Assembly: GCF_000336695.1 (NCBI RefSeq) | Contig: NZ_AOMC01000093.1 | Span: forward strand, 788 to 37,614 | Direction of reading: 5' to 3' | DNA length: 36,827 nucleotides | Source: Halococcus morrhuae DSM 1307 | Lineage (GTDB): Archaea > Halobacteriota > Halobacteria > Halobacteriales > Halococcaceae | Shown here: positions 1 to 8,400 of the stretch, piece after piece | Layout of the letters: each line of letters opens with the position of its first letter | Numbering within the stretch: position 1 is the stretch's first letter | The notes under the pieces: model-generated | The model's input: only the letters and a program-made list of their open reading frames with translations | Told to the model about the DNA's origin: nothing | The model's database searches: none | Position numbers and translations under genes: made by a program

Positions 1-123
1 CGTGAGTTTGTCTGTGTGCCTCAAGAAGCTCACCCTAATCATCAGCAGAAAATAACGTCGTCAATCTAGACGAGGTACTGAAAGTGGGATACTTACTCCC
101 TGACCAACGTTTCAAGCACTGAC

Positions 124-148
124 GTATGTTTCACACCATGAAACATAC
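124..148. repeat. Perfect inverted repeat upstream of menA (candidate operator)
   Basis: Two 10-base arms, GTATGTTTCA at 124-133 and TGAAACATAC at 139-148, are exact reverse complements around a 5-base spacer. The repeat sits directly before an ATATAG element (151-156). This spacing fits a dimeric transcription factor acting at a promoter. The bound regulator cannot be named from sequence. Confidence 0.6.
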
Positions 149-149
149 A

Positions 150-157
150 CATATAGA
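150..157 (+). promoter_or_regulatory. TATA-like element, distal menA promoter candidate
   Basis: ATATAG at 151-156 follows the inverted repeat. A start of transcription about 27 bases downstream would fall near 180, just before an ATG at 183. If used, it gives menA a leader of about 80 bases. Confidence 0.4.
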
Positions 158-182
158 AGTTTTGACTGTTTCTCCAACGACA

Positions 183-251
183 ATGGGGATGGGTGTTTGG
201 TCGGTGTCGTCGCCGATCCGTACCCCAACGTTAACGCTCCCGGCTGCCTGA
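183..251 (+). CDS. Possible 22-residue leader peptide upstream of menA
   Basis: This is an ATG-started ORF of 22 codons, beginning MGMGVW and ending TLTLPAA, with a TGA stop 10 bases before the menA ATG. Its ATG lies about 29 bases after the centre of the ATATAG element, which is the spacing seen for leaderless genes elsewhere in this window. The product matches nothing I recognise. It overlaps the second TATA candidate at 230-236, so both cannot easily be functional at once. An ORF of this length could occur by chance. Confidence 0.2.
   Translation: MGMGVWSVSSPIRTPTLTLPAA
230..236 (+). promoter_or_regulatory. TATA-like element, proximal menA promoter candidate
   Basis: GTTAACG lies about 29 bases before the menA ATG (262), the usual position for a haloarchaeal leaderless gene. 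It competes with the distal candidate at 150-157. Confidence 0.4.
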
Positions 252-261
252 TTTTCCAAAA

Positions 262-1203
262 ATGAGTACACAGGAGGTCTCGCGCGGTCGTGCGTGGCTG
301 ATGGCCGCGCGACCGCAGACGCTGCCGGCGGCCGCCGCGCCGGTGTTCGTCGGCACCGGTCTCGCCGTCTCGATGGACGTGTTCGCACCGCTACCGGCGC
401 TCGCGGCGCTCGTCGGCGCGCTGCTCATCCAGATCGGAACGAACTTCGCGAACGACTACTACGACGCCAAATCCGGCGTCGACTCCGAGGATCGCGACGG
501 GTTCACGAGAGTCACCCAATCGGGCCTCATCGGGGCGAGCGAGGTCCGGCGCGCGATGATCGCCACGTTCGCGCTCGCCATCGTTCTCGGGAGCTATCTG
601 GTCTTCGTCGGCGGCCTGCCGATCGTGATCATCGGGCTGTCGAGCGTCGCCGCGGGGATCCTCTACACCGGCGGTCCCTACCCCTACGGCTGGTACGGCC
701 TCGGCGACCTCTTCGTGTTCGTCTTCTTCGGGCTGGTCGCCGTCAGCGGCACCTACTACGTGCAGGCCGCGGCTCTCGCGCGCTCGTTCCCGCTCTGGCT
801 CCCACCCGACACGCTGCCGCTCGCGGCCGTCGTGGCGAGCCTGCCCGCCGCTGGCCTCTCGACGAACATCCTGATCGTCAACAACCTGCGCGATCGCGAG
901 ACCGACATGGCGGCGGGCAAGCGCTCGCTCGCGGTGCTCCTCGGCTACCGCTGGAGTCGCGTCGAGTTCCTCCTCATGACGGGAATGGCCTACGTGATCC
1001 CCGTCGTCTTCTGGCTCACCGGCTCCGGCGCGCTCGTGCTCGCACCGCTGCTCACATTGCCGTACGCCGCCTCGATTGCCACGACCGTGCTGACCAAAAC
1101 CGACGGCGACGCGCTCAACCCCGCGCTCGAACGGGTGGGCAAACTGCTCGCGGCCCACTCCGTGCTCTTCGCGCTCGGACTCGCGCTACCGGGGCTGCTA
1201 TGA
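262..1203 (+). CDS. menA: 1,4-dihydroxy-2-naphthoate prenyltransferase MenA
   Basis: MenA is a UbiA-superfamily membrane enzyme that attaches the polyprenyl chain to 1,4-dihydroxy-2-naphthoate, giving demethylmenaquinone. The 313-residue protein has the first Asp-rich motif NDYYD at 64-68 followed by SGVD, and the second prenyl-diphosphate motif NNLRDRETD at 207-215 with Lys220. Both motifs sit between hydrophobic helices (about eight or nine in total). The length is normal for the family. The ATG at 262 is the first good start, and there is no Shine-Dalgarno site. Its stop overlaps the menC start (ATGA), so menA-menC-menE is a translationally coupled operon. A UbiA relative with another aromatic acceptor is possible, but the menC and menE neighbours make MenA by far the best call. 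Confidence 0.93.
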   Translation: MSTQEVSRGRAWLMAARPQTLPAAAAPVFVGTGLAVSMDVFAPLPALAALVGALLIQIGTNFANDYYDAKSGVDSEDRDGFTRVTQSGLIGASEVRRAMIATFALAIVLGSYLVFVGGLPIVIIGLSSVAAGILYTGGPYPYGWYGLGDLFVFVFFGLVAVSGTYYVQAAALARSFPLWLPPDTLPLAAVVASLPAAGLSTNILIVNNLRDRETDMAAGKRSLAVLLGYRWSRVEFLLMTGMAYVIPVVFWLTGSGALVLAPLLTLPYAASIATTVLTKTDGDALNPALERVGKLLAAHSVLFALGLALPGLL

Positions 1204-2210
1204 GGATCGAGCCGTTCTCGCTGGCGCTCGCGAGCCCGCTCTCGACCGCCAGGGGTACGATCGATACAAGGGAGGGTTTCCTCGTCACGATCGACCACGA
1301 CGGGGTCCGAGGCGTCGGCGAGGCGACACCGCTGCCCGGCTGGACGGAATCACTCGACGAGTGCCGGACGGCGCTCGATCGTGCGCGCGACATCGACGAT
1401 TGGTCGGCAGCCCTTGACACGCTCGACGGAACGCCGGCTGCCCGCCACGGGCTCGCGCTCGCGCTTGCCGATGCTCGCTCGCGTGCCGCCGATCTCCCGC
1501 TCTACCGCCATCTCGGCGGTGATCCAATGAACGAGATCCCGGTGAACGCGACGATCGGCGACGGCTCGGCCGACGAAACCGTCGCCGAAGCCACCGCGGC
1601 CGTCGAACGGGGGTTCGAGACTCTCAAGATCAAGGTCGGGGCGCGGGCGGTCGCGGAGGACATAGAGCGCGTCGCCGCCGTCCGAAACGCGATCGGCGAA
1701 GACGTCGAGCTCCGTGCGGACGCGAACGGCGCGTGGGATCGCGAGACAGCACGCGCAGCGTTCGACGGGTTCGCCGACGCAGGGCTCGCGTACGTCGAAC
1801 AGCCCCTTCCCGCGGACGACCTCGCCGGCCACACGGATCTCCGGGGACGGCTGCCGATCGCGCTCGACGAATCGCTCGCGACCCACTCCGTCGAGCGCGT
1901 TCTCGCCGCCGACGCCGCGGACGTTCTGATAGTGAAACCGATGGCGCTCGGCGGGCCGGATCGCGCGCGGACGGCCGTACTTGCTGCCCGCGCGGCCGGC
2001 TGCGAGGCGGTGCTCACGACGACGATCGACGGCGCGCTCGCACGGACGGGGGCCGTCCACGTCGCGGCGAGTCTCCCCGACCCGCCGGCGGCCGGGCTCG
2101 CGACCGCCGATCGGCTCGCCGAGGACCTCGTTCCGGATCCGGCACCGATCATCGATGGTCGTGCGCGCGTGCCACAGGAACCGGGCAACGCGCCACTGGA
2201 GGACGGATGA
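1200..2210 (+). CDS. menC: o-Succinylbenzoate synthase MenC (enolase superfamily)
   Basis: MenC dehydrates SHCHC to o-succinylbenzoate in menaquinone synthesis. The 336-residue protein has the enolase-superfamily layout: an N-terminal capping domain, then a TIM barrel. The KxK acid/base pair is K143 and K145, the three metal ligands are D174 (in RADANGAW), E200 (in VEQPL) and D223 (in LDES), and the opposing base is K246 (in IVKP). The start ATG overlaps the menA stop and the stop overlaps the menE start, both as ATGA. Sequence alone cannot exclude a related dipeptide epimerase or N-acylamino acid racemase, but position between menA and menE strongly supports MenC. Confidence 0.92.
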   Translation: MRIEPFSLALASPLSTARGTIDTREGFLVTIDHDGVRGVGEATPLPGWTESLDECRTALDRARDIDDWSAALDTLDGTPAARHGLALALADARSRAADLPLYRHLGGDPMNEIPVNATIGDGSADETVAEATAAVERGFETLKIKVGARAVAEDIERVAAVRNAIGEDVELRADANGAWDRETARAAFDGFADAGLAYVEQPLPADDLAGHTDLRGRLPIALDESLATHSVERVLAADAADVLIVKPMALGGPDRARTAVLAARAAGCEAVLTTTIDGALARTGAVHVAASLPDPPAAGLATADRLAEDLVPDPAPIIDGRARVPQEPGNAPLEDG

Positions 2211-3679
2211 CCGACGTGCTTGCCCGGCGCGTACAGGCCTCGCCCGACGCGACCGCGCTCGTCGGGATCGGGGGAAGGGAGTGGACGTACCGCGACCTCG
2301 ACGAGCGCGTCGAGCAGGTCGCCGGCCGGCTCGCGGCGCTCGGGGTCGCGGGCAAGCATCTCGGCTGCCTGCTCGAAACCCGGCCCGCGACGGTCGTCCT
2401 CGTCCACGCGGCCGCGCGCCTCGGCTGCGTGCTCGTTCCCTTGAACACGCGTCTCACGCCCGCCGAACTCGACAGTCACGTCGAGCGTGCTGAGCTCACG
2501 ACGCTCGTCTGCGGGGCGGACACCGCCGACACCGCCGTCGGGCTCTCGGCGGACGTTCCGATCGCCTCCGTCGACGACACGGAGCATGCGGCGATCACCG
2601 CTCTCGACAGCGTTTCGCCGGCGGAGTTCGCGCCTGCCTCGCGCGAGGCCGACGAGCCGGCGGTCATGCTCGCCACGTCGGGGACGACCGGCGAGCCGAA
2701 GCTCGTCGTGCTCACGACCGAAAATCTCCGTGCGAGCGCCGTCGCCTCGGCGTTCCGGCTCGGCATCACGCCCGACGACCGCTGGTTCGACCCGCTCGCG
2801 GTCTACCACATGGGCGGGCTCGCGCCGATCGTTCGCTCCGCGCTCTACGGGACGGCCGTCGTCGTTTCGGGCGAATTCGATGCCGAGACGACGCTCGGCG
2901 CGCTCGAACGGTTCGACTGCACCGGGATCTCGCTCGTGCCGACGATGCTCCGCCGGCTGCTCGATGCAGGGTCGCTCGCCGACTCGCTCCGGTTCGTCCT
3001 CTTGGGCGGTGCGCCCGCCTCGGAAGAACTCATCGAGCGCTGCGAGGAGCGGGGCGTTCCCGTCCACCCCACCTACGGCATGACCGAGACGGCCTCGCAG
3101 GTCGCCACCGCCCGTCCCCAGGAGGCGTTCGCCCACACCGGTACGGTCGGTCGCCCACTCCTGAGCACCGATCTCTCGGTTCTCGACGGCGACGGGAAAC
3201 CCGTCGATACCGGCGAAACGGGCGAACTCGTCGTGTCTGGCCCGACGGTGTTCGCGGGCTACTACAACGATCCCGACGCGACCGCGCGGGCGTTCTCCGA
3301 CCGTGGCTTTCACACCGGCGACGTCGGCCATCGCGACGCTGGCGGACGGCTCTGGGTGACGGGGCGGCGCGACGAGATGATCTCGACAGGTGGGGAACTC
3401 GTCGCACCCGGAGAGATCGCCCGCATGCTCCGGTCCCATCCGGCCATCGACGACGCCGGCGTGGTCGGTCTCCCCGATTCAGACTGGGGCGAGCGCGTCG
3501 GCGCGCTCGTCGTCGGCGATGTTGCCGACGCGGAGATGGTTCGAGATTACTGCCGCGAGCGCCTCGCCGGCTTCAAACTCCCACGGACGATCGCGTTCGC
3601 CGACGAACTCCCCCGCACCGCTTCGGGCACCGTCGAGCGTGCGGCGGTTCGAGAGCAGCTCTTGGACGCCAGCGACTGA
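2207..3679 (+). CDS. menE: o-Succinylbenzoate--CoA ligase MenE
   Basis: MenE activates o-succinylbenzoate with ATP and loads it onto CoA. The 490-residue protein is a typical ANL-family adenylate-forming enzyme. It has the P-loop motif TSGTTGEPK at about 158-165, the YGMTETAS adenylate-binding motif, TGDVG and the GRRDEMI hinge. The start chosen overlaps the menC stop; an upstream extension in this frame would run far into menC. One oddity is that the C-terminal A10 motif reads PRTASGTVER, with Thr475 where most ANL enzymes have the catalytic lysine (PRTxxGK). Other acyl-CoA ligases look similar, so the MenE call rests on the operon as well as the fold. Confidence 0.9.
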   Translation: MTDVLARRVQASPDATALVGIGGREWTYRDLDERVEQVAGRLAALGVAGKHLGCLLETRPATVVLVHAAARLGCVLVPLNTRLTPAELDSHVERAELTTLVCGADTADTAVGLSADVPIASVDDTEHAAITALDSVSPAEFAPASREADEPAVMLATSGTTGEPKLVVLTTENLRASAVASAFRLGITPDDRWFDPLAVYHMGGLAPIVRSALYGTAVVVSGEFDAETTLGALERFDCTGISLVPTMLRRLLDAGSLADSLRFVLLGGAPASEELIERCEERGVPVHPTYGMTETASQVATARPQEAFAHTGTVGRPLLSTDLSVLDGDGKPVDTGETGELVVSGPTVFAGYYNDPDATARAFSDRGFHTGDVGHRDAGGRLWVTGRRDEMISTGGELVAPGEIARMLRSHPAIDDAGVVGLPDSDWGERVGALVVGDVADAEMVRDYCRERLAGFKLPRTIAFADELPRTASGTVERAAVREQLLDASD

Positions 3680-3697
3680 TCGGGTCGGTCGTGGCTC

Positions 3698-6600
3698 TCA
3701 GTCAGCACCGCCTTCCGCGACCGGCCGGCCGTCGGTGTCGAGCGCTGCCGCGGTGGGCGGCCGTGTCCGTACGTCCGCGCCCTCGCGCTCGTCGATGACG
3801 TCGGCGTAGGCCTCGGGCATCACCTTCACGAAGTCCGCCAGCTCCTCGTCCCAGTTGTCGAGAACGGACTGTCCTCTGTCGGAACCGGTGTAGGTGACGT
3901 GGTTTTCGACCAGCCGGCGGAGCATCCGCTCGTCCTTCTCGTCGAGTTCGGCGGTCGTCCGCACCATGCCGTGGTTGACGCGCGATTCGAACTCGCCCGC
4001 CCTGTCGAGCACGTACGCGACGCCGCCGCTCATGCCGGCCGCGAAGTTCTTGCCCGTCTCGCCGAGCACCGCGATCGCTCCCCCGGTCATGTACTCGCAA
4101 CCGTGGTCGCCGACCGACTCGACGACACCCTTTACCCCGGAGTTGCGCACCGCGAACCGCTCGCCGGCCTTTCCGTTGACGTACACCTCGCCCTCGGTCG
4201 CGCCGTAGAGGGCGACGTTGCCGATGAGACTGTTCGCCCCGGGTTCGTAGGGCGCGGTCGGCGGCGTGTTCACGACGAGTTTGCCGCTCGAGAGCCCCTT
4301 GCCCACGTAGTCGTTGGCGGTCCCGGTCAGATGCATCGTTACGCCCGCGGCGAGAAAGGCCCCGAAGCTCTGGCCGGCAGTCCCGTCGAAGTCCACGGTT
4401 ATGGAATCCTCGGCGAGACCGTCACCGCCGTGCTCGCGGGAAATGTGATGGGAGAGCAGCGCGCCGACCGCGCGATCGGCGTTCGAGATCTCCCGACTGA
4501 GCGAGACGGGTTTTCCATCCTGGATCGCCGCCTCGGCGTCGGCGATCAGCTCGTGGTCCAGCTGCTCGTCGATCTCGTGGGTCTGTTCCCGTACCTTCGT
4601 GCGTTCGGTGCCCGGCTCGCCGTCGCTGCGCGGCTCGGCGAGCATCGATGAGAGATCGAGCTTCCTGGCCTTCTCGTTGGCGACGTCCTCGCGCTGGCTC
4701 AGGAACTCGGGCCGGCCGATCATCTCCTCGACCGTTGCGAAGCCGAGCTCGGCCATGATCTCGCGGAGTTCCTGTGCGATGAACGTCATGTAGTTGACGA
4801 CGTGTTCGGGTTCGCCGGGGAACCGGTCCCTGAGCTCCTCGCGCTGGGTGGCGACGCCGACCGGACAGGTGTTTTCGTGGCACTGCCGGGCCATCACGCA
4901 GCCCGAGGTGACGAGGGAGGCGGTCCCGAACACGTACTCCTCGGCACCCAGGAGCGCCGCGACGGCCACGTCACGACCGGTCTTCATCCCGCCGTCGGCC
5001 GAGACCCGGATGCGCGAGCGGAGTCGGGTCTCGCGGAGCAGCTGGTTCGCCTCGGCCAGTCCGAGCTCCCAGGGAAGCCCGGCGTTCTTGATCGAGGTGC
5101 GCGGGCTCGCGCCCGTGCCTCCCGAGTGGCCCGAGATGTGGACGACGTCGGCGTTGGCCTTCGCCACGCCCGCCGCGATCGTGCCGATGCCCGCCTCCGA
5201 GACGAGTTTCACGTTGACGTCCGCCTCGGGGTTCGCCGCCTTCAGATCGTGAATCAGCTGCTTCAGATCCTCGATCGAGTAGATGTCGTGCAGTGGCGGC
5301 GGCGAGATGAGGCCCACGCCCGGCGTCGCGTATCTGACGTGGGCGATCATCTCGTTGACCTTCTTCCCGGGGAGATGGCCGCCCTCACCGGGTTTGGAGC
5401 CCTGGGCCATCTTGATCTGTATCTCGTCGGCCGATGTGAGATACTCCGAAGTGACGCCGAACCGACCCGACGCGACCTGCTTGACCGGACACTCTTTTTC
5501 GGTGTCGAACCGTGCTGGCGGCTCGCCACCCTCGCCGGTGTTCGATTTCGCGCCCAGCCTGTTCATCGCGATCGCGTTCGTCTCGTGCATCTCCGGCGAG
5601 AGACTGCCGAGGCTCATCGCTGCCGTCGAGAACCGCTCGACGATTTCGTGGATCGGTTCGACCTCCCCTACTGGAATCGACTCGCGCTCGCTGTCGAATT
5701 CGAGCAGACCACGCAGCGTCTGGAGCTGCTCGTTCTGCTCGTTCATCAGGCGGGCGAACTCCCCGTACTGCTCGTAGTCGCCCTGTCTGACGGCCTGCTG
5801 GAGCGTGCCGACGGTTTGCGGGTTCCACTCGTGGAAGATCCCATCCGAGCGGTGTTCGTACTCGCCCTGCCGTTCGATATCGGGCTGGTCGCCGAACGCG
5901 ACCGCGTGGCGGTCTTCGAGATCATCTTCGATCTCCGCGAGGCCGATACCCTCCGTGCGGGCGGTCGTCCCCTCGAAGTAGTCGGCGACGAAATCGGAAT
6001 CCAATCCGACTGCCTCGAAGATCTGGGCACCCTGGTAGCTTTGGACTGTGGAGATCCCCATCTTCGACATGGTCTTCAGGAGACCGTCTTCGAGCGCACC
6101 CCGGTAGGCCGCGACGGCCGCATCGCGATCGGCACCGTCCGCGCCACGCGTGAGATCTGCGATCGTCCGGTAGGCGAGATAGGGGTTGACCGCACCCGCA
6201 CCGTAGCCGATCAGCGCCGCGACGTGGTGAACGGTACGCGGATCGGCCGATTCGACGACGAGTTCGACGCGGTTGCGGCGGCCGTTGCGCACCAGGTGAT
6301 GGTGGACGGCACCGGTCGCCAGCAACGACGGGATCGGTACTCGCTCGTCGCTCGCCGCCCGATCCGAGAGAATCAGGATATCGTTCTCGTCGGCGGCTGC
6401 GGTCGCCTCGCGTCGCACGCGCTCGACGGCCGATTCGAGGTCGCCGTCGACGTCGTAGGTGATGTCGACAACTCGGCTCTTCATTTCGTTGGCTGCCTCG
6501 CCGCCCATCCCTCTGATCGCTGCCGTCTCGTCGTTCGAGAGAACGGGCGAGTCGGCGACGAGCTGGCGGGCGTGGGCCGGCGACTCGGCGAGCAGATTGC

Positions 6601-8260
6601 GCTGGTGGCCGAGGCGCGTTTCGAGCGACGTTACCAGCTCCTCGCGGATGTAGTCGAGCGGCGGGTTCGTCACCTGCGCGAACAGCTGCTTGAAGTAGCT
6701 GAACAGCGGGCGATTGAACTGCGAGAGCACCGAAAGGGGTGTGTCGTCGCCCATCGAACCGACCGGATCCTTTCCCTTGGTCGCCATCGGTTCGAGCAAG
6801 TTGTCGAGCTCGTCATGTGTGTAGCCGTAGAGCGCTTGTCGACTGCGGAGATCGATGTCGTTCTCGTGCTTCGAGCCCCCTCGACGATCACCTGTCGCGT
6901 CGACGAGCCCGGCGAGATCGACCTGCTCCTCGTCGATCCACTCGCCGTAGTCCTCGTCGGTCAGCTCCCCGAACACTTCCTCGTCAGGCAGAACGCGTCC
7001 TTCCTCGGGATCGGCGAGGAACAGCTGGCCGGGTTCGAGACGACCACGCTCGGCGACGTTCGCCGGGTCGAGATCGAGCGCCCCGGTTTCGGAGGCCATC
7101 ACGAGCTGTCCATCGGTCGTCACGTCGTAGCGACAGGGCCGGAAGCCGTTGCGATCGAGCACCGCGCCGACCCGTTCGCCGTCTGTCGCCGCCACCAACG
7201 CCGGCCCGTCCCACGGTTCGGACAGTGAGGCATGGAAATCGTAGAACGCACGGCGCTCGTCGCTCATCTCGTGTTCGTCGCCGCGGAACGCCTCCGGGAT
7301 CAGCAGCCTGAGCGCGTGCGGGAGCTCGCGACCCGATTCCAGGAGGAGTTCGAGCGCGTTGTCGACGCTCGCGGTGTCGGACTGCTCGGTGTCGGCGATC
7401 ACCGGCCTGACCGCATCGACGTCGAACTCGTCGGTCTCGATATCGGTCTCGCGGGCGCGCATCCAGTTGACGTTGCCCTGAATCGTGTTGATCTCGCCGT
7501 TGTGGATCGTCCGGCGGTAGGGATGGGCGAGATGCCACGCGCCGAGCGTGTTGGTCGAAAACCGCGCGTGGACCATGACGAACGTCGAGGCGAGCCGCGA
7601 GTCCCGAAGGTCGGGGTAGTAGCCGCCGAGCTGGTCGCCCTTCAGCAGCCCCTTGTAGACGAGCGTCTGGCGGTCGAGCGAGCAGACGTAGAACCGCTCG
7701 TGGCCCGCGGGCGCACGCTTGGCGACGCGCTTTTCGACCGTCCGACGACCGACGTAGAGCCGCGTGTCGAACTCGTCGGTAGCGAGGTCGTCCTCGGGGA
7801 CGACGATCGCCTGAGAGACCGTGGGTTCGGAATCGATCGCCGTCCGGCCCAGCTCCGCGTTGTCCGTCGGGACCGCCCGCCAGTGGGCGACCGAGAGACC
7901 GTGCTCGGCGAGTGCGTCGGCGACGAGTTCCTGGAGCGCCTCGCGCTCGGCGTCGTCCTGCGGGAAGAACAGCGATCCGACGGCATAGATCTCGGGAAGG
8001 TCGATCGGGAGTTCGTCGGCGAAAAAGTCGTGGGGCGTCTGGAGCATGACACCCGCACCGTCACCGGTGTTCTCCTCCGCGCCGGTCGTGCCGCGATGTT
8101 CGAGGTTCGAGAGGAGGTCGAGCCCATCGGCGACGACCGAGTGGCCCCCCTCCCCGTCGAGGTCCATGACGACCCCGACGCCGCAGTTCGCGCGCTGCTC
8201 GGACGGATCGGCCAGTCCCGTGGCCGCCGACTGCTCTCCAGAGGGGTGTGTGTTAACCAT
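3698..8260 (-). CDS. gltB: Glutamate synthase, large subunit
   Basis: GltB converts glutamine plus 2-oxoglutarate to two glutamates. The 1520-residue protein has all four expected regions: an N-terminal Ntn-type glutaminase domain with catalytic Cys26 in NCGVG (so a 25-residue propeptide is removed), a central domain, an FMN-binding barrel at about 860-1220, and a C-terminal GXGXG beta-helix at about 1270-1470. The [3Fe-4S] cysteines are C1121, C1127 and C1132 (CVMARQCHENTC). I chose the ATG at 8260 because a TATA element lies 25 bases upstream; a GTG at 8266 is the alternative. No small subunit (gltD) occurs in the window, so electrons may come from ferredoxin or from a subunit encoded elsewhere. 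It converges with menE, leaving 18 bases between the stops. Confidence 0.96.
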   Translation of the reverse strand: MVNTHPSGEQSAATGLADPSEQRANCGVGVVMDLDGEGGHSVVADGLDLLSNLEHRGTTGAEENTGDGAGVMLQTPHDFFADELPIDLPEIYAVGSLFFPQDDAEREALQELVADALAEHGLSVAHWRAVPTDNAELGRTAIDSEPTVSQAIVVPEDDLATDEFDTRLYVGRRTVEKRVAKRAPAGHERFYVCSLDRQTLVYKGLLKGDQLGGYYPDLRDSRLASTFVMVHARFSTNTLGAWHLAHPYRRTIHNGEINTIQGNVNWMRARETDIETDEFDVDAVRPVIADTEQSDTASVDNALELLLESGRELPHALRLLIPEAFRGDEHEMSDERRAFYDFHASLSEPWDGPALVAATDGERVGAVLDRNGFRPCRYDVTTDGQLVMASETGALDLDPANVAERGRLEPGQLFLADPEEGRVLPDEEVFGELTDEDYGEWIDEEQVDLAGLVDATGDRRGGSKHENDIDLRSRQALYGYTHDELDNLLEPMATKGKDPVGSMGDDTPLSVLSQFNRPLFSYFKQLFAQVTNPPLDYIREELVTSLETRLGHQRNLLAESPAHARQLVADSPVLSNDETAAIRGMGGEAANEMKSRVVDITYDVDGDLESAVERVRREATAAADENDILILSDRAASDERVPIPSLLATGAVHHHLVRNGRRNRVELVVESADPRTVHHVAALIGYGAGAVNPYLAYRTIADLTRGADGADRDAAVAAYRGALEDGLLKTMSKMGISTVQSYQGAQIFEAVGLDSDFVADYFEGTTARTEGIGLAEIEDDLEDRHAVAFGDQPDIERQGEYEHRSDGIFHEWNPQTVGTLQQAVRQGDYEQYGEFARLMNEQNEQLQTLRGLLEFDSERESIPVGEVEPIHEIVERFSTAAMSLGSLSPEMHETNAIAMNRLGAKSNTGEGGEPPARFDTEKECPVKQVASGRFGVTSEYLTSADEIQIKMAQGSKPGEGGHLPGKKVNEMIAHVRYATPGVGLISPPPLHDIYSIEDLKQLIHDLKAANPEADVNVKLVSEAGIGTIAAGVAKANADVVHISGHSGGTGASPRTSIKNAGLPWELGLAEANQLLRETRLRSRIRVSADGGMKTGRDVAVAALLGAEEYVFGTASLVTSGCVMARQCHENTCPVGVATQREELRDRFPGEPEHVVNYMTFIAQELREIMAELGFATVEEMIGRPEFLSQREDVANEKARKLDLSSMLAEPRSDGEPGTERTKVREQTHEIDEQLDHELIADAEAAIQDGKPVSLSREISNADRAVGALLSHHISREHGGDGLAEDSITVDFDGTAGQSFGAFLAAGVTMHLTGTANDYVGKGLSSGKLVVNTPPTAPYEPGANSLIGNVALYGATEGEVYVNGKAGERFAVRNSGVKGVVESVGDHGCEYMTGGAIAVLGETGKNFAAGMSGGVAYVLDRAGEFESRVNHGMVRTTAELDEKDERMLRRLVENHVTYTGSDRGQSVLDNWDEELADFVKVMPEAYADVIDEREGADVRTRPPTAAALDTDGRPVAEGGAD

Positions 8261-8281
8261 CTGCACCCGAGTCTTCCGGTC

Positions 8282-8289
8282 ATGTATAA
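8282..8289 (-). promoter_or_regulatory. TATA element of gltB
   Basis: On the minus strand this reads CTTATACAT, centred about 25 bases before the ATG at 8260, implying a leaderless transcript. A perfect GGTTAACC palindrome at 8292-8299 lies directly upstream and could belong to the BRE or an operator. Confidence 0.5.
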
Positions 8290-8400
8290 GAGGTTAACCC
8301 TGAAGGACTAAATGTGTGCTAATACCAAATAAGGGCGACAGTGCGTGTCGTTGCGGGTCGTTAGCGCCGAAAGAGAGAGGAGACGAATTGGTGGAACTCC

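Noticed and set aside
1-69. Open frame ending in TAG at 67-69 at the left edge, possibly the C-terminus of an upstream gene
   Set aside because: Only 22 codons are visible, with codon use unlike the other genes and no recognisable motif, so it cannot be told from chance.
1502-3439. 645-codon minus-strand frame opposite menC and menE
   Set aside because: No recognisable domain; menC and menE carry all catalytic motifs on the plus strand.
4802-7228. 808-codon open frame opposite gltB
   Set aside because: Antisense shadow of a clear gltB; no domain or membrane pattern, and no promoter.
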